64,000 nt of DNA, from contig NC_037313.1 of NCBI RefSeq assembly GCF_000143535.2, positions 1,309,501-1,373,500 of the forward strand, in the 5' to 3' direction. How positions within the stretch are numbered: position 1 is the stretch's first letter; each line of letters opens with the position of its first letter. Below, in pieces: positions 1 through 9,273 of the stretch. Below the pieces are notes generated by a model. That model saw only the letters and a program-made list of their open reading frames with translations, was not told the DNA's origin and ran no database searches. This DNA comes from Botrytis cinerea B05.10 (lineage: Eukaryota > Ascomycota > Leotiomycetes > Helotiales > Sclerotiniaceae). The position numbers and the translations under genes were made by a program.

Positions 1-643
1 ACCAAAAGCATACGCGATTTGACATTTCTTGATTTTTGGAGCATCGTTCATTAAAGTTGCCAACCTCCATGTACATGTTTAGTCTAATATACCAAATGCG
101 ATGCACATACCTATCCACTCCAACGGTCATATATACGAATGACAGCTGAGAAATCCTCACAAGGTATCCACAATTCTTGGCGATCAATTTTCCTTTCCCA
201 GAAAGGCAGGTGTGAGTACAACAAAACCGTTCCTGGGGAATTCCGACATCGAGTTATCTTTTCCGATCCATTACCTGCCCCACGTGTAAGAATTTGTCAA
301 GGAGGGGTCGTTAGTTACACTGCAGCACGTTCCTGAGCACCTGCCTTTCCTTTATTTTCTTCTGTATATTTTCAAGCCATTGATAAGTTGCCGTCTTTTG
401 GTCCTTTCGGGTTTGCGCGATACTACGCTGTTGGGCTAGCATCTCTAACGAATTCGGGAAGAGTTCCTATACGGTAATCAGCTAGATTAATGCATGTTCG
501 ACGTGACCGAGCTGAGCTAAAAGTTTGGCCAACGACTTTTGTTTATATTTAAGATCCAAGGTAAGTTTGGATGTTTCTTGGACAAACTTCTTTTTGCTTG
601 CGCTTTCTCAATTACGCCTTCAAGTTTTCGGAAAACCTTCAGG
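1..643. other. 5' flank without a recognised gene
   Basis: I see no supported gene here. Short open frames lack homology that I recognise and lack convincing intron structure. The last 150 bases before the RNase T2 start are the probable promoter and leader of that gene. No tRNA-like or repeat structure was noticed. Confidence 0.5.
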
Positions 644-1873
644 ATGCAGGCCGTTAAGATCACTGCGTTTCTCGCTCCTCTGCTGTTCCCATTTCAAGGT
701 GTACAAGCATCGTTATACGGAGAAAGCAGTCTCAATCACACCTGTGAATTAAGTGCGTATTTACTCTTTGCAGCAAAATCACAATTGCATTTCTATGAGA
801 GAGTAAAATATATCTAACAAAAAATAAGAAACACCATATCTTTCCTGTTCCAAAAATGCCTCTCCGGACCTCACCGATTCCTGCTGTACCGAGACCTTTG
901 GGGGTCTAATTCTCAGTACACAATTTTGGGATACGTATACTGGGTACGAATCAGAGGGACAATTGTTGCCCAAAAATTCGTGGACGTTGCATGGACTTTG
1001 GCCTGATTTTTGTAATGGGAGTTATACGCAGTATTGCGATTTGAGGTTTGTGGATTTTATTTGAACGTCAAGAGAGAAATATGGAACTAATGTTGTAAAT
1101 TTGTAGTCGCCAGTACGATCCAGCTCCATCTCCAAATACTACAACCGGGACGGCGAGTGGAACGCCTGTGCCTCCTTATACCGGAAAGCCAATCTCGGAA
1201 ATCATCAAGAGTTATGGGAAATATGATCTCCTCGCCTACATGAACAAGTAAATCTCCGCTCTCTTTTCTCCTCCTGCCCCTCTATTCCTTCCCGAAACTA
1301 ACACCCCATCACAGCTACTGGATCGCCCAAAACCAACCCAACTGGTACCTCTGGGGACACGAATTCTCCAAACACGCTACCTGCTTTTCCACCTTCGACA
1401 CTCCCTGCTACGGACCAACCTACAACTCCACCCCCTTCTCCGACTTGATCTCTTTCTACACCACCGCTCTCTCCTACTTTTCCACCCTTCCAACTTTTGA
1501 TTTTCTCAGCAAACACCATATCGTACCTTCTAATACCACTACATATACGCTTTCCTCGCTACAATCTGCGTTGAAGAAGGAGTCGGGAGCGGTGCCATAT
1601 ATTGGATGTTCGGGTCCAAGATATAATGCTACGGAGCAGGGCAAGGGAAGTTTGGATAACGGATATACGGTGTTCAGTGAGGTGTGGTATTACTTCCATG
1701 TGCTTGGAAGAGTGCAAGATGGGAAGAAAGCCCCTGTAGGAGCGGATATTAATGGAGGTAGTATAAGCAGTTGTGCGACTACGAAGGGAGCATTAAAATA
1801 TTATGAACGGAGTGCAGGGTCTGTAAGAAAGGGAAGTGGTGCTTATGAGTTGGAGAGTGTTTTGGAATCATGA
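644..1873 (+). CDS. Secreted ribonuclease T2
   Basis: Four exons give a 341-residue protein: 644-752, 829-1045, 1107-1247 and 1315-1873; all junctions are GT-AG and keep frame. The N-terminus (MQAVKITAFLAPLLFPFQG) is a typical signal peptide, so the enzyme should be secreted or vacuolar. Both RNase T2 catalytic boxes are visible: CAS I as WTLHGLWPD in exon 2 and CAS II as HEFSKHATC in exon 4. The His of each box and the Lys/Glu of CAS II are the known catalytic residues that cleave RNA through a 2',3'-cyclic phosphate. Cysteines near the N-terminus (LSC, DSCC) match the fungal disulphide pattern. Several NxT/S sites suggest glycosylation. The start at 644 was chosen because it opens directly onto the signal peptide; longer upstream ATGs do not. 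Confidence 0.93.
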
Positions 1874-1975
1874 AGTGGTTTTGATGGGTGATTTAATGGG
1901 TGGTTTAATGAGGTTGTGAATAGGAATGATATATATGCTTATGAGATATAAATTCAGATTTAATTATGTAAATTT

Positions 1976-3188
1976 CTATATATGTTTCGTAATCCCTGGT
2001 TCAACTTTCTCTAACGCCTCCATGACCTCAGTATAAACCCTCATCTGTGCACCCTTTCCCTTTTCGCTCCTCACGTACTTACTTGGTTCACTGACCATAC
2101 AATCTACCATGTACGCCCCGTGACTTTCTTCTCCAGCAGCCGCTGCCGCAACCAAAGTCCTACTACCTACCTCGGTTGTCCTCGCCAACAAAGATTTACC
2201 AATGCACGCAAGGATATTCAAAGGAAATACAGCATGCCGCATAAGGTCAGAATGACAGAATCCGGGAGTAAGCGTATTGAGTATTATTTGTTCTTTGTCG
2301 GATTTAGATAGTTGGGGAGCGAGTTCGCGGATGATGAAGATTTCGAGGAGTTTGGAGACGTTGTAACGGTCTTGTTGAAGTTCGGGATTCTTGAGGGCGG
2401 GGAGGATGTGCGGGGAGGCTTGTTCTTTGAAGTGGGCCTAGAAGGGTGTTTGTGTTAGTTTCTGAATATTCTAGCCGTATTTCCATATTGAGGTGGGCAG
2501 TTCGGAAATCGCTAACCCCTCGCCAAATTCAAATATTGAGAATTCGGACAACAGATGAAGAGGTAAAAACATACCTGCTCATGCGCATCACTCGCTACAA
2601 TTGTCAATCTCGGCACTATATTAAATTTCGCAGCACTCTCCCTCAATTTCGGCAGTACCAGTAATGCCATTAAAAATGTGCTCATCACATTAACCGTAAC
2701 CGTACTTTCCATTCCCTCAAACTCTTCATATTTCGGCACTGCCAGTCCTGCATTCTCAAGCATAACATCTAGCCGATCGAGCTGATCTACTTTTACGCAG
2801 AATGCTTTGACGGAAGCATACGAGGTAAGATCCACTTGCCATACCTCGATGATAGTTTTATGATTAGGAAGCGAGGCGGAAATCGAAGCCACGGCAGCTT
2901 CGCCTTTGGAAATGGTTCGACATGCGAGGATCACTCTTGCAGCACCGAGTCGAACAATGTGTCGGGCGGCTTCGAGACCAAGTCCTGTGTTTGCGCCGGT
3001 GATGATTATGGTTTGGCCTGCAAACGAGGTCTCTGGATATGGGAGTTTCTTGAACTGCGATTTTAAGAAACGACCGAGGAAATCGGTGGGACTAGAGAGG
3101 GAGAAGTTAGAATGTGGATTTGGAGTAATCGAGAAGATGAGGGTGGTGGTTGAACCTACAGATTAAAGTTTCCGAATAGATTAGGCAT
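1976..3188 (-). CDS. Short-chain dehydrogenase/reductase (WW-oxidoreductase/retinol dehydrogenase-like)
   Basis: Three exons (3188-3160, 3091-2575, 2437-1976) give 335 residues. The Rossmann NAD(P)-binding motif TGANTGLG lies near the start of exon 2. It is followed by RVILACRT, a conserved segment of classical SDRs. A DVMLENAGL segment stands where the usual NNAG motif lies (here ENAG). The catalytic YNVSK (YxxxK) is at the start of exon 3. The fold predicts an NAD(P)H-dependent oxidoreductase of unknown substrate. The short first exon encodes MPNLFGNFNL and is joined by a GTAGGT donor; this leader is common in fungal members of the family. The gene is divergent from the CorA-like gene with about 730 bp between them. 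ENAG in place of NNAG is a small departure, so activity is likely but not certain. Confidence 0.88.
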
Positions 3189-3917
3189 GATGATTATATT
3201 CTGATATTAGTGAATCTGATAAATTAGTATCTGGGAATGAAGCAAGAGATATTTGTAGCAATAATTCAAACACATTTTGGTGTTGATGATCAATTGTTCG
3301 ACGTCGAGGTCTGAAACCATGGCGAACAGCTTCAAACACATCCTCCTGGAGTTCTTGTCGGAAGAGATGGCCCGTGAGCTTGTCTAGTAGCCCACGATTT
3401 TAGTCTTTCACGTGCAGAGGTTGAACTTTTGTTCTCTTTACTCCCAAAATATTTTTCCTCAGAATAGGTTTGTTAAAGATCCCGCTAGTTGGACATCCAA
3501 AAGCTGTTTCTGAGTAGCAAACTTCCAAGGACATTCATTAGAGGCGCTATGCATATGAATCAACCGTGAAATACGATAAGTATCAACCGTTCATCACAGA
3601 AACATCGAACGAAAAGGCACGTCTTTTTTATTGCTGTAGATGCTGTAAGTTATTGGTTTGGATAGTTCCAATTCCGATTTGACTGCAATTGTAAATCTTG
3701 ATACGGTTAAGGGGAAAATATGAACAATACTTGGGCCTATCGAATGCCGGATACAGGCTTCGCGCTGACAAGGCCCGACTGGCATATTCGATGCTGAAAT
3801 TGGCCGACTGCATGCTCGAAAGCACAGGTGTGCATTTATCCCATACCCTCATCAGGCGCTCGTGTTTTGTACCTCAAGATATGGACAGTGTTCGCATTGA
3901 CATAAACACAACACACT
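3189..3917. other. Divergent intergenic spacer (SDR / CorA-like)
   Basis: Shared upstream region of two divergently transcribed genes. I found only short unsupported open frames and no recognisable repeat. Confidence 0.5.
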
Positions 3918-5796
3918 ATGGCCCCAAATGATTATAACCTCTATACTACCAAGCGTGCAGCACATCAGGAAGCGTGGCATGTTCCAGGTACTGAGTGGAA
4001 TCCATTCTCAAAGACTACTCGGAGAAGTAGTTCATTTCCAGCCCAGGTCCAGGGCGAATTTGCGGCACGCCAGGAGGGGTGGCATGGTCCAGACAATACG
4101 AGTAATCGACATCTAGCCCACATCCGGCAAGTCTACTTGCAGCCGAAAGTTATCGACGCTGAGACTAGATCCAGGATTGAACGTATCAAATTGGAGTATT
4201 GTCGCGAAGGTAAACTACAGGATACAAATGATTTCAACCACAACAATAGTAAACCACAAAATGTGGAAGAGCTCTACTGGGATCCCATGGGAGAGTTATC
4301 AAACTTTGAAGCCGGGGCGCTTTCGGTGTCAGAATACCTCTCTGTCAATATTCGTACCGAGTCTCGTGAAGATGCGCTACCCATTGACATGCATGTCCTG
4401 GAACTTGGGCCTTCGGGCAAACTTTTCAAGATTATCCTCAAGGACACAGAGGGATTATCGGAGTATTTAGAGCAGACCCCAACCGAAGAGCGGCTAAATG
4501 TTGTATACCTCTTACAAGACATATCGATCGATGCATCGCCAATAGTCAGCCGATTGTTGGGTTGTAGCATCGATGTTTTTCGAGACCATTTTAAGCGTGC
4601 CAGCGATGACGTCGCCTTTATGCTTCCGAGTGAAAGCTGCAAGCAGAACCATGTGGTCATACCCTATCAACGTTGCTATAGACGTAGCTCTGCGAAATCT
4701 TCCTGCGAGATCCAAAACAAAAGGAGTACATTCTGCCATGGTAATTTGGTTTCCTCGGAAGAACACGTCACAATATGGATGTCACAGACTAACCAATACC
4801 ATTCCACCTGTATGTTGTTATGTTTTTCAATGATCCCCAATGTCACAAAGCACCAGAATTTCTATCATCTCTTTTAGATGGCCTGAGCTTATTTCCAACA
4901 TTCATAGCTTTGATCATCTGCGATGCAGAACCCAAGCAATGCGGTGATCGCTTTGGCATCTCCCAAACTATGCGTTTAAAAATCGAAAACAAACTCCAAG
5001 AAAATTACCAAAATTCAGCCAATGAGTGGTAAAAAAAAAAACTTAAGCATGAAAGCCTCATGGATAGCATTGAGTACTGCTAGCAGTGAATGGCAAACCG
5101 TCATCCGCGAGCAGGAAGCATACATGCTCCCAGGTTTCAAACCTCAATATCTCGCCACTACTGAAGTAAGACTGTCGGAGAAAGAGTCATTCGAGGAGTA
5201 TCTCAGACAGACATGGAGTATGCTAAAGATGAATCTCCGCGTCATCGATTCTCTGAGAAAAAGTCGATTTTATCACGGTGAACAATATTCTGGTGAATAC
5301 GAAGATAGATTGAAAGACTACCAATTCCTTGAAAATAAAGTCATGATTCAAATGAAGCAAAACAGTGCCAGTATACCAATACTCACAGCAATGATAGCTG
5401 TTGAGGAGAGTAGAAAAGCAATACAGCAAGCCAATGACGTCAAGTAAGTTGCAAATATCGTCAAACATGTCCCATATCACAATGCTAACAAACTACAGGG
5501 CTTTGACAGTCCTTGCAACGGTGTACATTCCATTATCATTCGTTGCCGGCGTTTTTGGTATGAATGTGAAAGAGCTCAATTCTGGAATTGATGTGGATAT
5601 TTGGCTATACTTTGCTATCAGCATACCTGTCACGATAGCATCAATGGTCCTATTATGGAAATGGGAATGGCTGACAAGGACAGTCAAAAACTTTTCAATC
5701 AGACCGAATAATAATTATAGTCCAAGAAACACCGTTTCAGAAGCTCTTTCCTCCATGATTTGGAAAAATAAATCAATGGCACTTGGGCGTAGTTAG
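3918..5796 (+). CDS. CorA-like Mg2+ transporter family protein, frame uncertain
   Basis: The C-terminus (exon 5499-5796) has the CorA hallmarks: a helix VLATVYIPLSFVAGVFGMNV carrying the GMN signature, then a second helix WLYFAISIPVTIASMVLLW. CorA proteins are pentameric Mg2+/divalent-cation channels; fungal CorA-like members often have long divergent N-terminal regions, as here. The last intron (5444-5498, GTAAGT...ACAG) is clear. Upstream, the coding signal moves from frame 0 to frame 2 near 4800-4815 and back near 5030-5085. The second shift can be an intron (5029-5083). The first needs either a 110-nt intron (4741-4850) or a one-base indel. With three introns the gene would encode 552 residues. 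A duplicated HQEAWH/RQEGWH motif occurs near the N-terminus. It may be a functional but divergent gene or a young pseudogene. Confidence 0.6.
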
Positions 5797-6425
5797 TTTT
5801 GGCACAGTCCCCATCGCTCAGCTGCATACGAATCTCTTATTTTCTTTTCATTATTGAATGATCTTTATATCGAAGTGTGGCCCTATCCTACACCAGGGGC
5901 CTATACCGAACTAGTTTACTTTCTGAAAATCCAGTACAAGATCAGGGTATTAATATCAGAGTTACTACAGGCAGAGAGCAATGTGCAGTCCTGTTCTGTG
6001 GGCGAAAAACGCATGAGCTAAAGTACCACTGGAACGCTCGTATATGAAACGAGGCGGGAGGAAAGAGAGATGTACTGTCAGCTTACTGTGGATTATAAAG
6101 ATATTCCTTTTACTTCTGCTTCTTATCCGTGTTGAAAATACCATCTCATCTATCTTTCAGTTCACAGGATATGAAAACAATCAATACATTTCCACTCTCA
6201 TCGCATTGTAGTGCGTTTATTAATATGGAGTCATAAATACATCAATTATAGAAAGTAGATATCTATCCACACCTGTTTAGTGTTTCCACACCCAACACTC
6301 CAACCACCAGACCTAACGTCCCATCTCCATCTCCATCCCAACCCCAATCTCAAATTCCCCCTCTCCAATGCATACCACCACCTAAATAAATACGCAAAAC
6401 TCCTTTTATATCTATCTCCATCTCC

Positions 6426-6449
6426 ACATCCATCCATCCATCCATCCAT
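6426..6449. repeat. Microsatellite (CATC)n
   Basis: About six near-perfect CATC units are visible directly in the sequence. Confidence 0.9.
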
Positions 6450-6929
6450 TCAACAAATAATGCCCAAATTCCAGATTCCCAAAACAAATCACAAAATTAG
6501 CCTCACAAGCATCCTGCATATAACGAACATCATTTCTCTCCGTGTCAACTTCTCTCATTTGACAAGGAGGAAGATCTTACTCTATCCTATCCTACTCTAT
6601 TCTATCTATACACGCAATACTTTATTTCTATATTACCATATCGTTATATCACAACATATAACATCCAAAGAATTTATCCACCATACAACCTCATTCAAGA
6701 AGTCTTGATTAATTTCAAAATAATAATAATGATGATAATGATGATAATCACAACAACATGCTTTATTAAAAAACAAGAATATACTCACTCGTACAGAAAC
6801 TCACTCCTTACTTGATATTTATCCATGTTCCAATGACTTGCAAATGTTCTCGCGGGAGACAAAGTACGGATCCTCATACTGTTTACTCAACTTGTGTGTT
6901 GAATTGGTTGGGAATATTGGGTTTGTAGT

Positions 6930-6947
6930 AGAGAGAGAGAGAGAGAG
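6930..6947. repeat. Microsatellite (GA)n
   Basis: An uninterrupted GA run, followed 60-90 bp later by GGAGA pentamer-like repeats at about 7008-7045. Confidence 0.9.
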
Positions 6948-7175
6948 GCAACCTGACTCCTACTCCTGTCATTCTACTCGTACTATACTTTCTAAACTTT
7001 GGGATGGAGAGGAGAGGAGAGGAGAAGAGAAGGGAGGGGAGGGGGGAATTCAAGTTCGTATTCATGTTTGTTTGAGTATTAGAAATAGAAATAGAAATAA
7101 AATATATTTACTGTAGAACTTCAGATTTAGAGGTATTGAGAGATGGTGGGCTTGTTATAAGTTTGATTAATATAT

Positions 7176-8047
7176 TTATTCAGATGGGACTATAGGTAGA
7201 GCATCAAGTTTTTCCTGAATTTCTCCTTCTCTTTGATTTTCATTTTCATTCTCGTTCTTGTTTTTCTCCTCTTCCCTCTCCCTCTCCTCCCTAACCCTCG
7301 CATCACAAACCCCCGGAAACGCACACTCACAGCCCATCTCAGCCCCTCTCTTCACACTCCTCATCGTAAGACTCCATCTTCCCTCCCTCCTCCTCTTCAC
7401 CCCCTCCCCATCAAACTTCCTCCCCCTAATCCCATGCACAAACCCATACCTCGCCTCCCCCCTCATAACCAACAAACTCCTCTCCCCCAACCAAACCTCC
7501 CACTTCTCCTCCCCATCATCCTGCGCTTGCGCCCTCGCCCTCCCACTCCCCACCCCACCCCCTCCCCCAACGACCTCTTCGGCCTCCTCATCTTCCTCGC
7601 CTCATTCTCTCCACACCTCTTAAACCCCATCGGCACCGCCGACCCCAAACTCAAACTATACAAAAACTCTCCAAACGCCGAGTGCGTATCCACATGCGGC
7701 GGGATGCCCGTGCCAGGGGGATAATACTGCACGGTAAACTGATCGACCGTGCCCCCCTCCTCCCGAAACGGCAACCGCCCCACCAACCTCTCAATCCACC
7801 CCGGAACATCCGTCCACATTTCCGACGCGCAGAAAGTCGTATAGTCGAAATGCGCACCGTAATGCATCGTCTGTCGCTTACCGATTCCGCACCAACGATC
7901 ATCTTTCTGGATCGAAGCGATGATTTCGGCTTCTTCTTGAGGCGTGATGAAGTTGGAGTAGAGCGCGAGTCCATTTTCCCAATGTTGGATGGAGGGATCG
8001 TGAGGATCAGGGGTGGGAAATGGATTCGTGCTTCCCATATTTTCCAT
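7176..8047 (-). CDS. AlkB-family 2OG-Fe(II) dioxygenase (ALKBH8-like), frame broken
   Basis: The N-terminal frame (from 8047) encodes the AlkB core up to about residue 160. It includes the iron-binding HxD motif as HVDTH (H118, D120, H122) and the strand YSLSLGSAVPMGF. The remaining core lies in another frame ending at 7176. It carries ERSLLVMRGEARYGFVHGIR, which contains the distal iron-binding His, and RWSLTMRSV, whose Arg would bind 2-oxoglutarate. The two halves fit the family without a gap, but no intron joins them. The shift falls in a G-run on the coding strand (plus-strand C tracts at about 7541-7570). AlkB proteins oxidatively demethylate nucleic acids; the ALKBH8 type acts on tRNA wobble bases. 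An assembly indel in the homopolymer, or a real mutation, are the main options. Confidence 0.75.
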
Positions 8048-8375
8048 GGTTTGAGTCTTTCACGTGCGAGGATTGGATGCGTTTTTTATGACGAATTTTT
8101 GCTTTCCAATTAAAAGTTTTTTTGGTGACTAATTGCTCGTCAGTCTTGCAAACGGTTAGAGATTACTTTTTTATAATCACCGATAGTTATATTAGAGATG
8201 GGAATCTTTTGGTCCCGAAAGAAAATGTGAAGACTGCTTCCAGCATATTTTCTTGCTGTGAAAGAACTAGCGAGGTTTGTCCGAGATTATTCAGCAAGAG
8301 AAGTTCGTTCTTCAACCGATCAGAAAATGTTACATGAGCGGGGTGAAAACGATGGAGTCACTTCGAATGAACTCA

Positions 8376-8399
8376 TGTGTTGTAGGGCATACTACAACA
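8376..8399. repeat. Short inverted repeat (8-bp arms)
   Basis: TGTTGTAG ... CTACAACA with a six-base spacer forms a small perfect hairpin. Confidence 0.6.
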
Positions 8400-8469
8400 T
8401 GGACATTCCGCAATGAGCTTAGCTTATTGCATAATGAACTAGGGCATGGCTCAATAAACTAGGTTTGGT

Positions 8470-8509
8470 GTATCCTGAGCTGTAGCTCAACAAATTGAAA
8501 TCAGGATAC
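8470..8509. repeat. Inverted repeat with nested hairpin
   Basis: Arms GTATCCTGA (8470-8478) and TCAGGATAC (8501-8509) are perfect reverse complements. Inside lies a second small hairpin, GAGCT-GT-AGCTC. Confidence 0.75.
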
Positions 8510-8540
8510 TGCGCAACAAATATAAGCTTTCAAATTCTAA

Positions 8541-8567
8541 AATTATAGGCTTTAAAAGCCTATAATT
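8541..8567. repeat. Near-perfect palindrome, 13-bp arms
   Basis: Arms at 8541-8553 and 8555-8567 (AATTATAGGCTTT and its complement) are separated by a single base. Part of the arm (TATAGGC) recurs at about 8646. Confidence 0.85.
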
Positions 8568-8689
8568 ACTTTTTTTATTTTAATATAAAATAGTTTATTA
8601 CACAATTGTTACAACGGATTAGTAACAGGCTGTAGAATCACCAACTTATAGGCTATAGTAGTAGAGGGAATCTGTTAAATAAGCTTTAA

Positions 8690-8900
8690 AGCTTTCGATT
8701 CTTTTAAAACTTTTGATTCTTTTAAAACTTTCGATTCTTTTAAAACTTTCGATTCTCTTAAAGCTTTCGATTCTTTTATAGCTTTTGATTCTTTTAAAAC
8801 TTTTGATTCTTTTAAAACTTTTGATTCTTTTAAAGCTTTTGATTCTTTTGAAACTTTCGATTCTTTTATAGCTTTTATAGCTTTCAATTTTTTTTATAAC
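8690..8900. repeat. 18-bp tandem repeat array
   Basis: About eleven units of the type TTCTTTTAAAACTTTTGA, varying at a few positions (AAAAC/ATAGC, TTGA/TCGA). Because the period is a multiple of three, the minus strand reads as a repetitive K-E-S-K-x-L peptide, but there is no surrounding gene evidence. Confidence 0.88.
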
Positions 8901-9273
8901 TCTTATAGCTTTCGAGGAAGAAGGCCCTAGTTGTCACCTTGCATTTGTTCTTTACAGGTTTTCATTTCGAGAGAGAAAAGAGTGCTAAATCGGTATATCA
9001 TTAGACGCATTAGCCTGCAATCAACAATCACATTATAAAGAAAGGCATCAAGGCTTACTTTTTGTGTGACGAACCAGCTGGCAGTCAAACTTCACGTAGA
9101 CACATCAATAATAAGGATTGTTGAAGAATATTCATTTTTTTATGAAGTCCATTCGCTCGTTATATGCATACAATCTCATATCTATCACCCAACAAAACTT
9201 TGGTACAAGCTAAAGCAAGAAATGCAAACCACCATACCGCTTCCCCCAAAACAATCGCCTATTATGCTTTCTT

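Larger units (their letters stand above)
5797..7175. other. Intergenic, low-complexity rich
   Basis: Convergent 3' flank of the CorA-like and AlkB-like genes. It contains several simple repeats (see 6426-6449 and 6930-6947), purine-rich runs near 7008-7045 and otherwise AT-rich sequence. No gene is supported. Confidence 0.6.
8048..9273. other. AT-rich, hairpin- and repeat-bearing spacer
   Basis: There is no protein gene. The section 8375-8900 is unusually AT-rich, with several perfect inverted repeats and an 18-bp tandem array. It resembles a decayed transposable-element remnant, but no transposase or terminal repeats were recognised. Confidence 0.55.

Noticed and set aside
7233..7724. Plus-strand Pro/Leu-rich ORFs
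   Set aside because: They are antisense to the AlkB-like gene and mirror its Gly/Arg-rich frames.
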